From the NCBI GenBank assembly GCA_003550325.1, contig QKWP01000441.1, positions 66,261 through 130,260 of the forward strand: a DNA stretch of 64,000 bases. The letters are read 5' to 3'. The notes under the pieces are model-generated. The model searched no databases. It saw only the letters and a list, made by a program, of their open reading frames with translations, and was not told the DNA's origin. Position numbers and translations under genes: made by a program. Below, in pieces: positions 53,166 through 64,000 of this stretch. The first letter of the stretch is position 1; each line of letters opens with the position of its first letter. The DNA comes from Gigaspora rosea. Lineage: Eukaryota > Glomeromycota > Glomeromycetes > Diversisporales > Gigasporaceae.

Positions 53166-54982
53166 ATGACGAATGAAAGGGTTGAATATGAATATTTGAC
53201 ATCTGGCGAAGGCAGTAATTCTTGGTCATATTTGAAGTCTGCTGAAAGTAGTAATTCTTCATATTTGATATCTACTGATGACGGCAATTCCTACGGACAA
53301 CATACCTTTGGATTGTATTGGAAAGAAGGCGCTTCGGATGGACAAAATCAACAATCTTCTCTGGCTTCACGCTCTTTTCAAGATTTGAATCCGCTTTATA
53401 ATAATCAATGGTCTACTCAGGTAAATTATCTATTGGTTTAGCTTTACAGTGCCTGCCGTAAGTATCCGACCCGGTGTAACTTCACGTGCATTGTACATAC
53501 AACCTTAAAATTTTCTTACGACAAACAATGATGCAAACGCTGATCATTCTTACCATTTGCAGGCAATTTATCCATTTACCAGAGCAATATTCTCCGCCCA
53601 AATTCTGAACCTTTAAAATGCCTCTTCCGCTGCATAAGCGATATGAAATCATTTTTTTGCACTATCATTCCAAAGGTCCGAAGCTTGGGCTTGGTGCTAC
53701 AGCAAAGATTGTAGGCTGTAGTAAGTCTACTGCGCTTTATTGGGTAAAAAAATAGAGGGAAACAAAAAATTTAAATGATGAACAAAAACCTGGTCGAAAT
53801 CGGATCACCACTCCGCGGCAAGATGCAAAGATTCTTAAGCTTGCAAGTGACAAAGAAAATGTAACTGCTGTTGAAATACAACAGGAAATGGAAAAACGGA
53901 ATGTTAGCATTAGTGTACGCACTATTCAAAAGCGTCTACGTGAAGGTGGGGCAAAATATATGGCGAAACTTTCCAAACCACTTCTCACAGAGAAGCACAA
54001 AGAGAAACGGCTAAAATGGGCAAAAGATCATCAGGATTTCGACTGGGACCAGGTAATATTTACAGATGAAAGTACATTCCGTTTGAATCAACCGCATCCA
54101 AGAACCTGGCAGTGGTCTGGGCGGCGTAAATTATGGCGGTCCGTGAAGCATCCGTTGAAGCTCAACGTGTGGGGTTGTTTTTCGTCTTCGGGCTTTGGCA
54201 AGCTGATTTACTTTAAGCACAACTTGAATGCCAAATATATGGTTAAGATATATGAACAAGGACTCCTCCTGTCTGCTGAGCTTCTTTTTGGGGCCAATTC
54301 GGATAAATGGATTTTGCAAGAAGACAACGACTCGAAGCATTGTGCAACTTTGTCAAAGGATTGGAAGGAAGAAAACAACGTCAAGGTTCTTCCATGGCCA
54401 TCTGTTTCCCCCGACCAAAATCCTATTGAAAATGTTTGGAGATTGTTAAAAATTAAAATAGCAAGAAAAAAAATTAGAACTCTTGCAGGATTAAAATCGT
54501 GTTTGGTAAAAGAGTGGAATGCATTAACCTGTGAACTTGCTACTAAATTAGTCCATAGTATGGAAAGGCGGGTTGAGGCTTTAATTGAAGCCAATGGGGA
54601 TTACACAATGTATTAGTAGTCTAAACGAATCATGTATTTTTTAATAAAAAAAAAAATAAAGTTTTATCTTGCCTCTCTTTGTGTTATAGGGGGTCGGATA
54701 CTTACAGCGGGCACTGTATGATTCTTAACTAAAAAAGGTACTAAAAAAGGTTAATTCATTTAGGTTCCATATTCATTTTATAATCAAAATGTAACTTCAT
54801 TGGCAAACGATACACCAATAAATAGTTTTATTGAACCTTCATGTAGTGATCTCGATAATAAAGAATTACAATTAATAAATGAAAGTTACAGTGAGATTAA
54901 TAACTACAATGAGATTACTAACTATGATGCGATTAATACCTACTTTGAGATTAATAATGACTATGATGAGATTAATGATTAA
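53166..54982 (+). CDS. Two-exon Ser/Asn/Tyr-rich protein; intron carries a Tc1 element
   Basis: Exon 1 is 53166-53420 (MTNERVEYEYLTSGEGSNSW ...YNNQWSTQ); exon 2 is 54764-54982 (VPYSFYNQNVTSLAND ... to a stop). The donor is CAG|GTAAAT and the acceptor TCATTTAG|GTT, both good, and the join is in phase 0, giving 157 residues. The C-terminus has a degenerate repeat (NNYNEITNYDAINTYFEINN). Low-complexity S/N/Y-rich composition resembles activation or prion-like tails of transcription factors, but no DNA-binding domain is visible. Upstream exons may exist. Without the transposon the intron would be about 71 bp, a normal size here. Function unknown. Confidence 0.5.
53447..54716 (+). mobile_element. 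Tc1/mariner element, 1,270 bp, TA target
   Basis: TA dinucleotides at 53445-53446 and 54717-54718 flank 26-27-bp inverted ends CAGTGCCTGCCGTAAGTATC / complement of GGATACTTACAGCGGGCACTG, with two mismatches. Contains one transposase frame with a single stop. Inserted within a 71-bp intron. Confidence 0.9.
53618..54616 (+). pseudogene. Tc1-like DD34E transposase with one stop codon
   Basis: A 332-codon frame: N-terminal HTH (MPLPLHKRYEIIFLHYHSKG ... ATAKIVGCSKSTALYWVKK), a TAG at 53753-53755 (probably TGG originally), a second HTH (KENVTAVEIQQEMEKRNVSI), then the catalytic domain. Catalytic residues: D in VIFTDESTF, D in ILQEDNDSKH, and E in SPDQNPIENVW exactly 34 residues after the second Asp (DD34E, the Tc1 spacing). 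Apart from the single stop it is full length with intact TIRs, so the insertion looks recent. The frame downstream of the stop has an ATG at 53888 but lacks the first DNA-binding helix. Confidence 0.9.
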
Positions 54983-56346
54983 TGTTGAAATAGGCGGAAA
55001 TTGATAATTCTCTCAAATTTTTAGCAGTTTATATAAACTGGCTTGAATTGGTTTCGAGCTGACCTAATACTTAAGAATTTTAGACCTGAATTAAGCTTCG
55101 GCCTGAATTATACTAAGGACTTAAGAATTTAGGGTTAGGGTCGGCCGGCATTATGCTGTCCCTGCCTGGTGTATTAGGAAAACCTCTAGGCCGGCATTAG
55201 CCGGCCCATATTATGCTTTGTTTTGGCCGATCCTAACCCTAAATTCTAGACCGCGGCCTATCAAAAAGATATAAAAGGTTATATAGAACATTTTATATTA
55301 CAAATATAAGAAAAATAAAGCCGGTTATAACTACCAGTATGTATATAATTTTATTTATACATGTAATTATAATTTATGTTACACAATAAATAGGTAATTT
55401 TACCAACGGTTATAATTAGCAATTGCCTATATAATAATAATAAATAAAAAATTAAAAATTTTATATTAAATTGCGAAACCGTGCGAAATATTGTGAAACT
55501 CTGTAAAAAAGCATGATTATGTGAATATATATATCGTTTATTTATTTTTTAAAAAATTTTGAAAATTTGCGAAAATTTGCAAATATTGTGAAACAATGCG
55601 AAAATATCACAAAATATGCGAAAATATTACTCCTGTGATCCTGCAACCCCAAAGGGGCATTTTTTTTATTTCGCATTGTATCATAAGATTTTCGAAATAT
55701 TACGGCAATAACTTACGTAAGATTACGCACTGATATACTATAGCATAAACTTACGTAATTATTACCCCTACGTAATACTCCAAACTAATCGTAAGATTTT
55801 CGCAAGTTTACACTCGCATAAAAACTTGCGAAGGTTTACGCATATTTTTTTTTGCTGATGTATGACCTATATGAGAGATGTCTAGAGTCCTATTTTCATT
55901 GATTTGCAATCTAGAACATTTGATAATCTGTTACATGATAGTGTTTACAAACGCACTAAAAAATCTTTGAACTCATATAAGGGGAGAGCCAGTAATCAGC
56001 TAATTTTTTAAAGAAGAAGGGTCTGAAAAAGTGAAAATTTAATATAAAGACCTGACTAAAATAGAGTGAGTTAAAATTTTGGCCAAAATCGAATTATCTG
56101 ATTTCTGGTAATGCCTAAAGTTAGGGTTAGGGTCTATGTTAGTGTTAGAGTTAAAAGGTTTTTTATGTAAAATTGCTCAAGGGATTTTTTTTGTTAGAGC
56201 ATAAAAAGTGGTTTTATATGTAAATTTTCATGATATAGATGATTTTTGAAAAAGCAAATGATTTGTTTTGATCTTCCTAATTGTGTTATGTTACATCAAA
56301 ATGAGACTCGCTATTGGATAAGACATGTAGATCCTTATGTGATCTT
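54983..56346. other. Gene-free stretch with palindromes
   Basis: GGCCGGCATTA / TTAGCCGGCC inverted motifs at 55,140-55,260; GCGAAAATTTGCGAAA repeats at 55,560-55,630; TTACGTAAG motifs at 55,700-55,850; TTAGGG-like runs at 55,130, 55,230 and 56,110. No supported gene. Confidence 0.5.
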
Positions 56347-57231
56347 CAGGATTATGCGAAAGCATAATATGCTTCGCATAATTCGACAAAAAAAGCACTC
56401 AGATCACGTGGCTGAAATATGATTGGTTGTTGGAAGACATTTGGCAATATTCGGCAATACCGTACTTAAGGACCTGTAAAAATTGTTTTGAGTAACGGAA
56501 AAAATGTTTTGGGTAATAGCAAAAAATGCTTTTATTGTGATATAAAATTTATCTAATTTCAATTACAATAGTGTTTATTTTTATCATATTAATTATTCAG
56601 CGCATTTATTATAAAACGTACCTATGATGGTTTGGCACCTATCATATTTTTTCATTATGTTTATATAAAATTTTTAACGCAAAATTTTTCACGTTAGGGT
56701 TAGTATTAGGGTTTGGGAAGGGTTTTTGGGGACGCCCTACACCGATTAATTCATAGGTGTATGAATTTTTAAAGACAAATAAAACACAATGGTTTTTGCA
56801 CGTGAAATTGCAAAGTGATTGGTGAATTAAAATAGCTAACCAATCAAATTGCGAATTTTTGTACTATGCATAAATAAAAGCAAAAATTGTTTTATATAAT
56901 GTGGATATTCGATAAAAATTGTTTTATTGTTTTCTAATCTTTTCACAATTTTTACGTGTCCCTGACCGTACTTAATTTGTAATTTGGATGGCAGAAAGTA
57001 AATTCCGAAAAGTTCCGATGTAGAAAATGAATTAACCTAAATTACGAGCATAGTTGAGGTAAAAATTTTCAGCAAGTGTCCGAAAAATTACAAAGAATAG
57101 AACTAATTACATATAACATACAATAATAAAAATCGCATAATCGATCGCATAATTTAAATTTATTTCGCATCCATCGCATAATCAACCTCGGTTTGCCCGC
57201 ATAATTTACTTCATCGCATCGCATAATCCTG
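56347..57231. mobile_element. CAGGATTATGCGA inverted-repeat element
   Basis: CAGGATTATGCGAAAGCATA at the left and GCATCGCATAATCCTG at the right are inverted. Further CGCATAAT motifs repeat at 57,130-57,230. Contains the nested 56467-56964 element. No TSD confirmed. Confidence 0.45.
56467..56964. mobile_element. hAT-like MITE, 498 bp, TSD ACCGTACT
   Basis: ACCGTACT at 56459-56466 and 56965-56972. Ends TAAGGACCTGTAAAAATTG and CAATTTTTACGTGTCCCTG are imperfect inverted repeats. A diverged relative of its interior lies at 60,565-60,990. Confidence 0.75.
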
Positions 57232-57676
57232 GACACCCTATACTGGGGTAGTTGGGTAAGGGCTTGTAGCCCGGTCCCCTATTAGATCATTAGATCAATG
57301 AACATTACGTAAGTTTACTCTAAATGACATTATTGTTTTAGTACTGTAGTACAGTAGTAGACCTCACGTGATTTTTTACTAATAATTACTAATTAAGAGT
57401 AAGAGACCCTGGGCGGCAACTTACAAAATCGGGAAGATCTGTGGATAAATACGATGTACTGTTCAATCGTCAAGTTATTAAAGATCGTCGATTTACATTA
57501 CATCCACAAAATTATGAATCGGCCCTCTAAGTAAATGTCGCATAATAATGCTTTTTTTTTCATAATTGGAAGGAGATTTAAGATCTGCGTTTAATTTAAG
57601 ATTCGAAGAGATAAAGATTTTTCATAATTTTTACTAGTGAAAACTGTTAATTTCGTCATTCTACTCCCTTTTCCTT

Positions 57677-59150
57677 ATGCTTTCTCGGACAGCTGTTCAG
57701 GAACATAACAATAAAGACACAGAATACTGGGTATTTGGTTATGGCTCTTTAATTTGGAAACCACCACCAGTATACGAAGAAAGGTCGGTTTCTTATATCT
57801 GATATGTAATCTTTTAAGACCCTACATAATGCTTAACCATAGGTAATGTTAGAATTCCAGGTTTTATTAAGGGACATGTACGGAGATTTTGGCAAGTATG
57901 TATATTATATCTTAATATGCAAATTCGACGATGTATTTTGCCTTAATTATTGAATAAACGTTATAGCATAGCACCGACCATCGTGGAACAGTAGAAAGTC
58001 CTGGCCGGGTCGTCACATTAATCCCGGTCGAGGAATGGAAATTAATGGAGGATTATGTAATGTTGATTTAATTGTACATGCACCTGATACAGTCAACTCT
58101 GGATATAACGAACCTCGTTATAATGAACTCTGGATATAATGAACTCAAATAAAATTTCTTAATAGTTCGGTATAAAAAAAGCCATGGTTTCTTAAGAAAA
58201 CATAGTAATTTTTTATAGCGAACTTTTTTTTTTGGCCAGACTCGAGGGTTCAGTATAAAAAGAGTTGACTGTATCTCGAAGAATCATTATTAACGGCTAT
58301 GTGATTTCAGCATGATCATAAAGATGGCATCACATGGGGCGTCGCCTACAAGATCAATGAGAAAGATGTTGAAAAAATCAAAGCATACCTGGATTATCGT
58401 GAAAAGGTTTGTATTGAAGCTAGAGTTGTGACCCGAAACCCGAAACCTTTCCGAAACCTTCAAATTAAAATGTTAATAACTAATGCACATTTACTATAAA
58501 GTAACCAAAAAAACATTTCTGAAATGCAATCTAATTATCATGTCTTAAAGTCTAAAATTAAAATTCTAACCCTTTTAGTACAGTATAGAGTCAAAAAAGG
58601 TTTCGGGATTTTATATATAGTTTCGGGTTTCGTTGCCCAACTCTAATTGAAGCAAAGATTTATACACAAAATGTGTTCATATAAGCATGATTTGTTTTCG
58701 ACAGTGCGGATATACGATACATTATGCAGATGTGTATCAATTAGGACATGACGAACCTATAGTCAAAAATGTAAGTTCCTCATTGAGATTTTAGGGATTT
58801 CGACATTAGAATTAAACATTGACTCACAAATAAATCCGCATCAAAGGCTGTTGTATATATCGCAACCACCAAGAACGAGTCATATATTGGACCAGCTTCT
58901 TTAGAGTCTATAGCTTTACAAATACATCAGTCTGTCGGTAAGTCAATATTGACCGAATTTTCTTCTTTTCCTTTTTTTCCTTTTATAATCAATCTTAATA
59001 TATTTTATAGGCCCAAGTGGTCCAAACAACGAGTATTTGTTCAATCTAGCTTCTGCTCTCAGAGAACTGGCACCAGATGCACATGACAGTCACTTATTCG
59101 ATCTTGAAAAGGAAGTGCTAGAATTAATGAAAACAAATAATATCATATGA
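57677..59150 (+). CDS. GCG1: ChaC-type glutathione-specific gamma-glutamylcyclotransferase, 7 exons
   Basis: Exons 57677-57783, 57853-57895, 57967-58056, 58311-58406, 58705-58770, 58847-58937 and 59011-59150, all GT..AG and in frame, give 210 residues. The family signature is present: VFGYGSLIWKPPP (substrate-binding YGSL loop), RRFWQHSTDHRGTVESPGRV, WGVAYKI, YLDYREKCGYT (Glu of YREK is the catalytic base), and GPSGPNNEYLFNLASALREL. ChaC enzymes split cytosolic glutathione into 5-oxoproline and Cys-Gly, so this links to glutathione turnover and redox or sulfur balance. Length fits CHAC2 and yeast Gcg1. Introns 3 and 4 each contain a MITE. An intact host gene. Confidence 0.92.
58090..58271. 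mobile_element. Pogo-like MITE in intron 3 of the ChaC gene
   Basis: TA (58088-58089, 58272-58273) flanks inverted ends CAGTCAACTC / GAGTTGACTG. The interior has repeated GGATATAACGAAC / GTTATAATGAAC motifs, as in Tigger/pogo-type elements. 182 bp, no coding. Confidence 0.75.
58421..58645. mobile_element. hAT-like MITE in intron 4 of the ChaC gene, TSD ATTGAAGC
   Basis: ATTGAAGC at 58413-58420 and 58646-58653. Ends TAGAGTTGTGACCCGAAAC and TTTCGTTGCCCAACTCTA. Internal CCGAAACC/GGTTTCGG arms. 225 bp. Confidence 0.8.
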
Positions 59151-59612
59151 GTATACTACAATATTATTTCATGCAATAAAAAATCATTAGTATTCTATAG
59201 ATAAAAATTAGTAATTTTAAATGTGAATGCTCAATATTGTATGATCACGTGCCAGCGATTAAATGAGCTTCAAAAATTAAATATTCTTATGATAGAAATC
59301 ATTTATGCGGAAAATGCTGCTAAATTACGGAACTTCGATGAACTTTACAAAAAATTTAGTAGAATTCCATCTTCATTCAAAGTTTTCCGGAAATTTTGTG
59401 TGTGACGGGAAGGGAAACCCTGTACATAAAATATTTAATTATACCCGGTTATAATTCTAAGGAGGGTACTATAGTAGAAACTATACCAAGAAGGATACTG
59501 GAATATAATTACCTGACTACAATACCCAGATATTTTACTATTTCTATACGTTGAATCTTTTACATCAAGATTACACAACAAAAGAATTAAAGGCATTATG
59601 CTAAAGAGTATG

Positions 59613-59838
59613 TGGGCTGCCGTCAGTAGAAATCAAGCAGATTGACATTTCGAAAAAAAATTAATGCCTGATGAATTTCGAAGCAATTCCCATGATTTAA
59701 TAGTCTCAAGATCTAAGCTTTCTTTTGACTATTAAAGTATGAAAATAGCTCGAAATTCATCGAAATATGGGCAGTGAAAGTTAAGCATTAATTTTTTTCG
59801 AAATGTCAATCTGCTTGATTTCTATTGACGGCAGCCCA
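59613..59838. mobile_element. MITE-like foldback, 226 bp
   Basis: Terminal arms of ~55 bp begin TGGGCTGCCGTCAGTAGAAA and pair with TTTCTATTGACGGCAGCCCA; ATTAATGC/GCATTAAT marks the arm ends. It lies 463 bp after the ChaC stop codon. The 59223-59405 frame before it has no recognisable features. Confidence 0.7.
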
Positions 59839-60417
59839 TGTTATTCCGCAAAATTTAGATATTTATTATATTATATTTGACCAGATGCGTATACAATTGA
59901 TCATTCCATCGCTTCTATCTGTGATTTTAATGACAGATCATATGACAAGTCATTTTTGTCATATTTTTTGGGACACAGCATTTATCGACACAACTAATGA
60001 CCAGCACTAACCTTAACGACACAGTATGGCCAGCATTACAGTTAAGGTTATCACGCCGGTAGCAATTCCCCATTTTTTTATGGCTATAGTGTCATTTATA
60101 GATTATATGATTTTTATCGACCAACAAAACAGATAAAATTTTATACATTATTTTGATAACCTAACTGCTTTTCAGATGTTGCATCTTTTGCTCAATCGTA
60201 TAAATTCTTTGCATTTTGAATATAGCCAATCTTCTATAAATGCATGTAATTAGGAAAAGTGCGCTCACAGAATGCACACTTATAAAGAAAGTGTATATGA
60301 AGTGCACTTATAGCACTTATAGGAAGAAAATGCATATAAAGTATACTTATAAAAAATTACTTATAGAAGAAAATTATATGCTACATTAGGGTGCACGTTA
60401 ATTCAGAACACCCATAG

Positions 60418-61000
60418 GCAGTGTTGTACACGGACATTGTCCCGCCAATTTTATAGGGACACGGACAGTCCGAGACGGGACGTCCGGGACATGTCCGCAA
60501 TAATGTCCCAACATGATATTCTACATGGACATTGTTCCACTAATTTTTAACTTTGTTCCTACTACAGGGACCCGAAAAAATTGTTTTTAAAAATGGCAAA
60601 AAATGTTTTTAAAAAATGTTTTTATTGTGATATTAAAAATTTATTTAATTTTGATTGAAATACCTTATCAGTTATATTTAACATTTGTAATGAAACTAAT
60701 TCAAGAATTTGTTTTATTATTTGCTAGAACATTAATAAATCAGAAGTTAAATGTAATTTTGAAGCAAGAATCTGTTCTTTATTCTAGCAGTACATCTGAT
60801 CTGCACTGAAGGCACTCAAACAAATATGCAAATGTAATTGGTGTAGAAAAGTTATTAACCAATCAAATTTGTCACACAGCAAAAAAAAGGCATAATATTG
60901 TTTTAAATTACAATATCCAGTAAAAATTATAAAAAATGCTTTCTAATCTTTTTGGAATTTTTTTATATTCCTGCTCTACTATGTCTGGAACATGTCTGCT
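60418..61000. repeat. Diverged hAT-like repeat, CAGTGTTGTACACGGAC end
   Basis: Left end GCAGTGTTGTACACGGACAT matches the hAT-type ends at 48958/50368. GGGACxxGTCC motifs fill 60,430-60,530. The region 60,565-60,990 is a diverged copy of the 56467-56964 interior. Right end not identified. Confidence 0.45.
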
Positions 61001-61551
61001 AGGTAAAACCAATCAAATTGTGGAATTATACAGATCCTTGGTTTGAGTTATGTAAAAAATAATGATAATTTACAGGAGTACAAAATGTTTTATTGGCTAA
61101 TGATTACATGTTAATTCACATAAATTAGCTAAATGTCTGAAACAAAAAAAAATTCTGGGATTATTGGAAAGAAACAAATATTTTTGGTGATAAAATTATT
61201 TAAAACAGACTAGTAGATCAAAAGTTATTTAGCTCTAAAGTTTTTAAAAAAATAAGCTCTATTTATAAATTCCAAAAATGCACTTATATAAATTATATAA
61301 TATCTGTTATAGCTCTAATTACTATTTATAATATAGATTTTTGCTATTTATACTATAGTAACTAATATTATAAAAATTTGCTTTATTTAACTTTAACTAA
61401 TTCTAGTTATAGTTTATATACCAAAATACAAATAGCAAAAATTTATAGTATAAATAGCTTCTTTTTTTTTTAATATTAAAGTAACCACTTACCCTAGTAC
61501 TTTATTAGTACAAACAGGTTGGCCTAATTATGAAGACCATGTTTCATTACT

Positions 61552-62086
61552 GCATTAGGGTGTAAAATGTTATATGATCTGCAAACATAGTAAAGATCAT
61601 ATATCTAATTTTGATAATAAGGATTTTTTGTTGATCATTCTGTTTAATAACAAAATCATATAAAATTTTAAACTAAAATAACTCCTGAACTACTTATGAG
61701 ATGCATGCAAAATTATATTTATTAGATTCCTTTTAATATTCTTTTTAAAGCAATAGAGTCCTTTTTTATTTTATATATAAATTAAAGTAAAAACTAATTA
61801 CTAAAACACGATTAATTTTATGCAATAAAAAAAATAGCTCTATTACCTTAAAAAGAACATTAAGAGAAATCCAACAAAGGTATTTTTACTTGTATATCTT
61901 TAATAGTTCAAGAATTATTTCAATTTAAATTTTATATTGATAATGATAATGATAATAACGAGTAATTATCTAGTAGTCAAAAATATCAGCAGATCATGCA
62001 GATCATCTGAAAAATCTTGATTAGTAAAAATTATTATGTGATTTTCATTATGTTTGTATTTGTTATACTATTTCACACCCTAATGC
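61552..62086. repeat. Inverted-repeat element GCATTAGGGTGTAAAATG
   Basis: GCATTAGGGTGTAAAATG (left) faces CATTTCACACCCTAATGC-like sequence (right, ATTTCACACCCTAATGC). About 535 bp, AT-rich, no coding. No TSD assigned. Confidence 0.5.
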
Positions 62087-62159
62087 TTCATGTTATATTT
62101 GTATAGTATGAATTATTAGTTAAAATAAAGCATATTAGACAAATTTTGTAGCTTTTTTA

Positions 62160-62340
62160 ATCCAGATATAGACTAATTAATAGCTTGAATTGTGTCATTT
62201 TTAGGTTCATATTGGAACTTATAGAGCTATTAGTAAAATTATATAAGTTATCGGGTATCTAATATTTTACTAATAGTTCTATTAGCTCTGATATGAACCT
62301 GAAAATAACATAATTCAAGCCATTAATTAGCACTATATTA
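62160..62340. repeat. Foldback, ~180 bp
   Basis: GCTTGAATTGTGTCATTTTT ... AAATAACATAATTCAAGCC, with inner arms GGTTCATATTGGAACT/GATATGAACC and ATTAGTAAAATTATA/TATTTTACTAAT. Non-coding. Confidence 0.55.
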
Positions 62341-64000
62341 GAACTAAAAAAATAATTATATTTATCTAATATACTGTACTTTATTTTGACTAGTAAGTAC
62401 AACTAGCTATTTATACTTTTGGTATTGTTTTATACTAGTTGCTATATTTACAATCCAACTATAGGATTGCCTATTTAAACTCCTTGGCTTCTACCTATAC
62501 TTCATGTTCTTTTCAATATATTTCTTATAAGAGCTAATTTACTGAAATAGCAATTTTTTTATATATACTAGGTAAATGCTTTGCAATGTTTGTCCAAAGC
62601 TAAATATTTATATAAATAAAATAATTAAAAAAGGTTTGCTATTTCTTACTATATAGTATATATGATAATAACTTTTAATCCACTAGTCCATTTTGAATGA
62701 TTTAACTACCAAAATGCTTGTTTTAATAAAACAATTCTAACAAGCCTAAATTTTTAAAATTTAATTACAAGATCCCAAGATTGTTCAACTTTTGTGAAAT
62801 TTTAATAGTGATTTTAAAATTATTAAAAAAATTTCTTTAATATTGAATAGCTTTTGATTCACTAGCCTGCTTTAAATAATTAACTACAAAAATGTTTGTC
62901 TCAGTAGATGATTTTAACAAACCCAAAATTGTTAAATTCCAATTACAGAATTCCAAAATTGATAAAAATTTGATAAGCATTAATCAAATTGATTTTATAT
63001 ATAAAAACCAATAATTATTTAACAATACAAATTTTAATCAAGCTTGGGATCCTGTAATTGAAATTTAACAATTTTGGTCTTGTTAGAGAATTGTCTCACT
63101 GAGATAAACATTTTGGTAATTAAATTATTCAAAACTAGCCTGTAAATTAAAAGTTAGTCAATATTAAAGAAATTTATAAAAGTTGAATGATTTTGGAATT
63201 CTGTAATTAAATTTTAACAATTTTGAGCTTGTTAGAATTATCTTATCAAAGCAAACATTTTGGTAGTTAAATCATCCAAAACAGATTAGTAGATCAAAAG
63301 TTATCATCAAATTGGTATATATAACCAATTAAAATAGTTTAAAAATTATGTGAATAGTCAAACAGAAAATGCAAAGCTACATTTTTGATATTTTAATATG
63401 TAATATATCAAGAAAGTAACTTCATATCATAATGTAAAAAAACTAAAAGTCCTTTGCTTTGTTTCAGACAATTAATTAACAAAAATTTATAACTTTTTTA
63501 AATATAAAATTATTTTAACCAAATTTATAATAATTATTTTTTCTAATAATTATCTAAACTAGTCTTTCAAAATATTAATCTATAAAAAAATATATAGTTA
63601 TTTTAAAAAATTTAGTATGAAAAACTTTACTAATAGCTAAGAATATAAGTTTTAATATAAGAATAACTAAAAAGAGCTAAAAAATTTTTTTAGCTTTAGC
63701 TTTTTAGTATAAAACTTAAAAACTTTAAAATAAAAAATTGGCACAGCTAAAAAAGAAGCTATTTTTAAATAATACCCAGATTAGATAATAGTGATCTGAC
63801 AGGTAATAAATGCAAAAATTAAAAAAATACAAAAATTGCAAAAATTGCAAAAATTGGAAAAAAATAGTATAAAATAGAGGGTTTTTTTTAGGTTTTTTTT
63901 TATATTTTATACTATATATATTTATGATATATACCAGATTATGGATCAAATAGGCTTGATAAATTTTTATTTTTATTTTTTATTTATTTTTTTTTTTTTT
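62341..64000. other. AT-rich foldback DNA to the window end, no gene
   Basis: 62,680-63,310 consists of facing and direct copies of a segment with TTTTGGTAGTTAAATCATCC, ATTTTAACAATTTTGA and AGTTGAATGATTTTGGAATT. The rest is A/T-rich simple sequence with GCAAAAATT repeats at 63,835-63,855. Nothing coding is supported. Confidence 0.5.

Larger units (their letters stand above)
50744..55858. mobile_element. Candidate 5.1-kb inverted-repeat-bounded segment
   Basis: The left end (ATATCAGCAAAAATATATAT, GTAAACTTGCGCAAG) and right end (inverse of CATCAGCAAAAAAAAATATG, CGTAAACCTTCGCAAG) are inverted and followed inward by TTACGTAAG/TTACGATTTTCTTA motifs on both sides. It contains the satellite and the Ser/Asn-rich gene. 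No TSD or transposase found, so this may be two solo repeats facing each other. Confidence 0.35.

Noticed and set aside
1-64000. CRISPR arrays, rRNA and tRNA genes
   Set aside because: Direct repeats lack regular unique spacers, and I found no clear tRNA cloverleaf or rRNA signature by eye; a tRNA scan would settle the latter.

Overview
This AT-rich, repeat-dense eukaryotic window best fits the nuclear genome of an arbuscular mycorrhizal fungus (Glomeromycotina, Rhizophagus-like). Reasons: genes with short GT..AG introns, TTAGGG-type interstitial repeats, secreted ML-domain genes, and broken copies of gene families I recall as expanded in Rhizophagus (type B DNA polymerase with zinc fingers, D5-like primase-helicase, MULE transposase). 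The taxonomic call rests on recall of families, not on a search. I see no rRNA, tRNA or CRISPR array.

Layout. 1-12.8 kb is gene-free: foldback elements, a 1,494-bp palindrome, a dispersed repeat family and non-autonomous hAT-like elements whose 8-bp target duplications can be read directly. 12.8-20.9 kb is a tandem segmental duplication carrying two ML-domain secreted-protein genes; its junction falls on a hAT terminus. 21.3-25.7 kb holds relics: a coiled-coil ORF, a MULE-like element with a minisatellite, a decayed nuclease-like gene and another hAT element.

25.7-44.5 kb is the centrepiece. A 16,591-bp mobile element (26192-42782) has 0.88-kb terminal inverted repeats and a 5-bp target duplication (TAAGA). 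It sits inside a decayed, minus-strand D5-like primase/SF3 helicase gene, whose reading frame resumes exactly when the element is removed. It encodes a Polinton-type integrase and a protein-primed-type family B DNA polymerase (decayed by stops and frameshifts). Where a capsid module would be expected it carries a coiled-coil Gag-like protein and a retropepsin-like protease separated by a poly-A frameshift. It also carries a RING protein, a zinc-knuckle ORF in each terminal repeat and several small unknown ORFs. Short paired hairpins recur through its central part, often in frame inside its genes. This Gag/protease plus PolB/integrase combination is the best candidate here for an undescribed system.

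44.5-57.6 kb is again repeats: hAT-like elements, minisatellites, a ~245-bp satellite, and a two-exon Ser/Asn-rich gene whose intron contains a nearly intact Tc1/mariner element. 57.7-59.15 kb is a seven-exon host gene for a ChaC-type gamma-glutamylcyclotransferase with two MITEs in its introns. 59.15-64 kb is AT-rich foldback DNA without a convincing gene.

How the genes relate: the only clear host genes are the two ML genes, the Ser/Asn-rich gene and the ChaC gene. Most of the rest is mobile DNA, with elements nested in elements.
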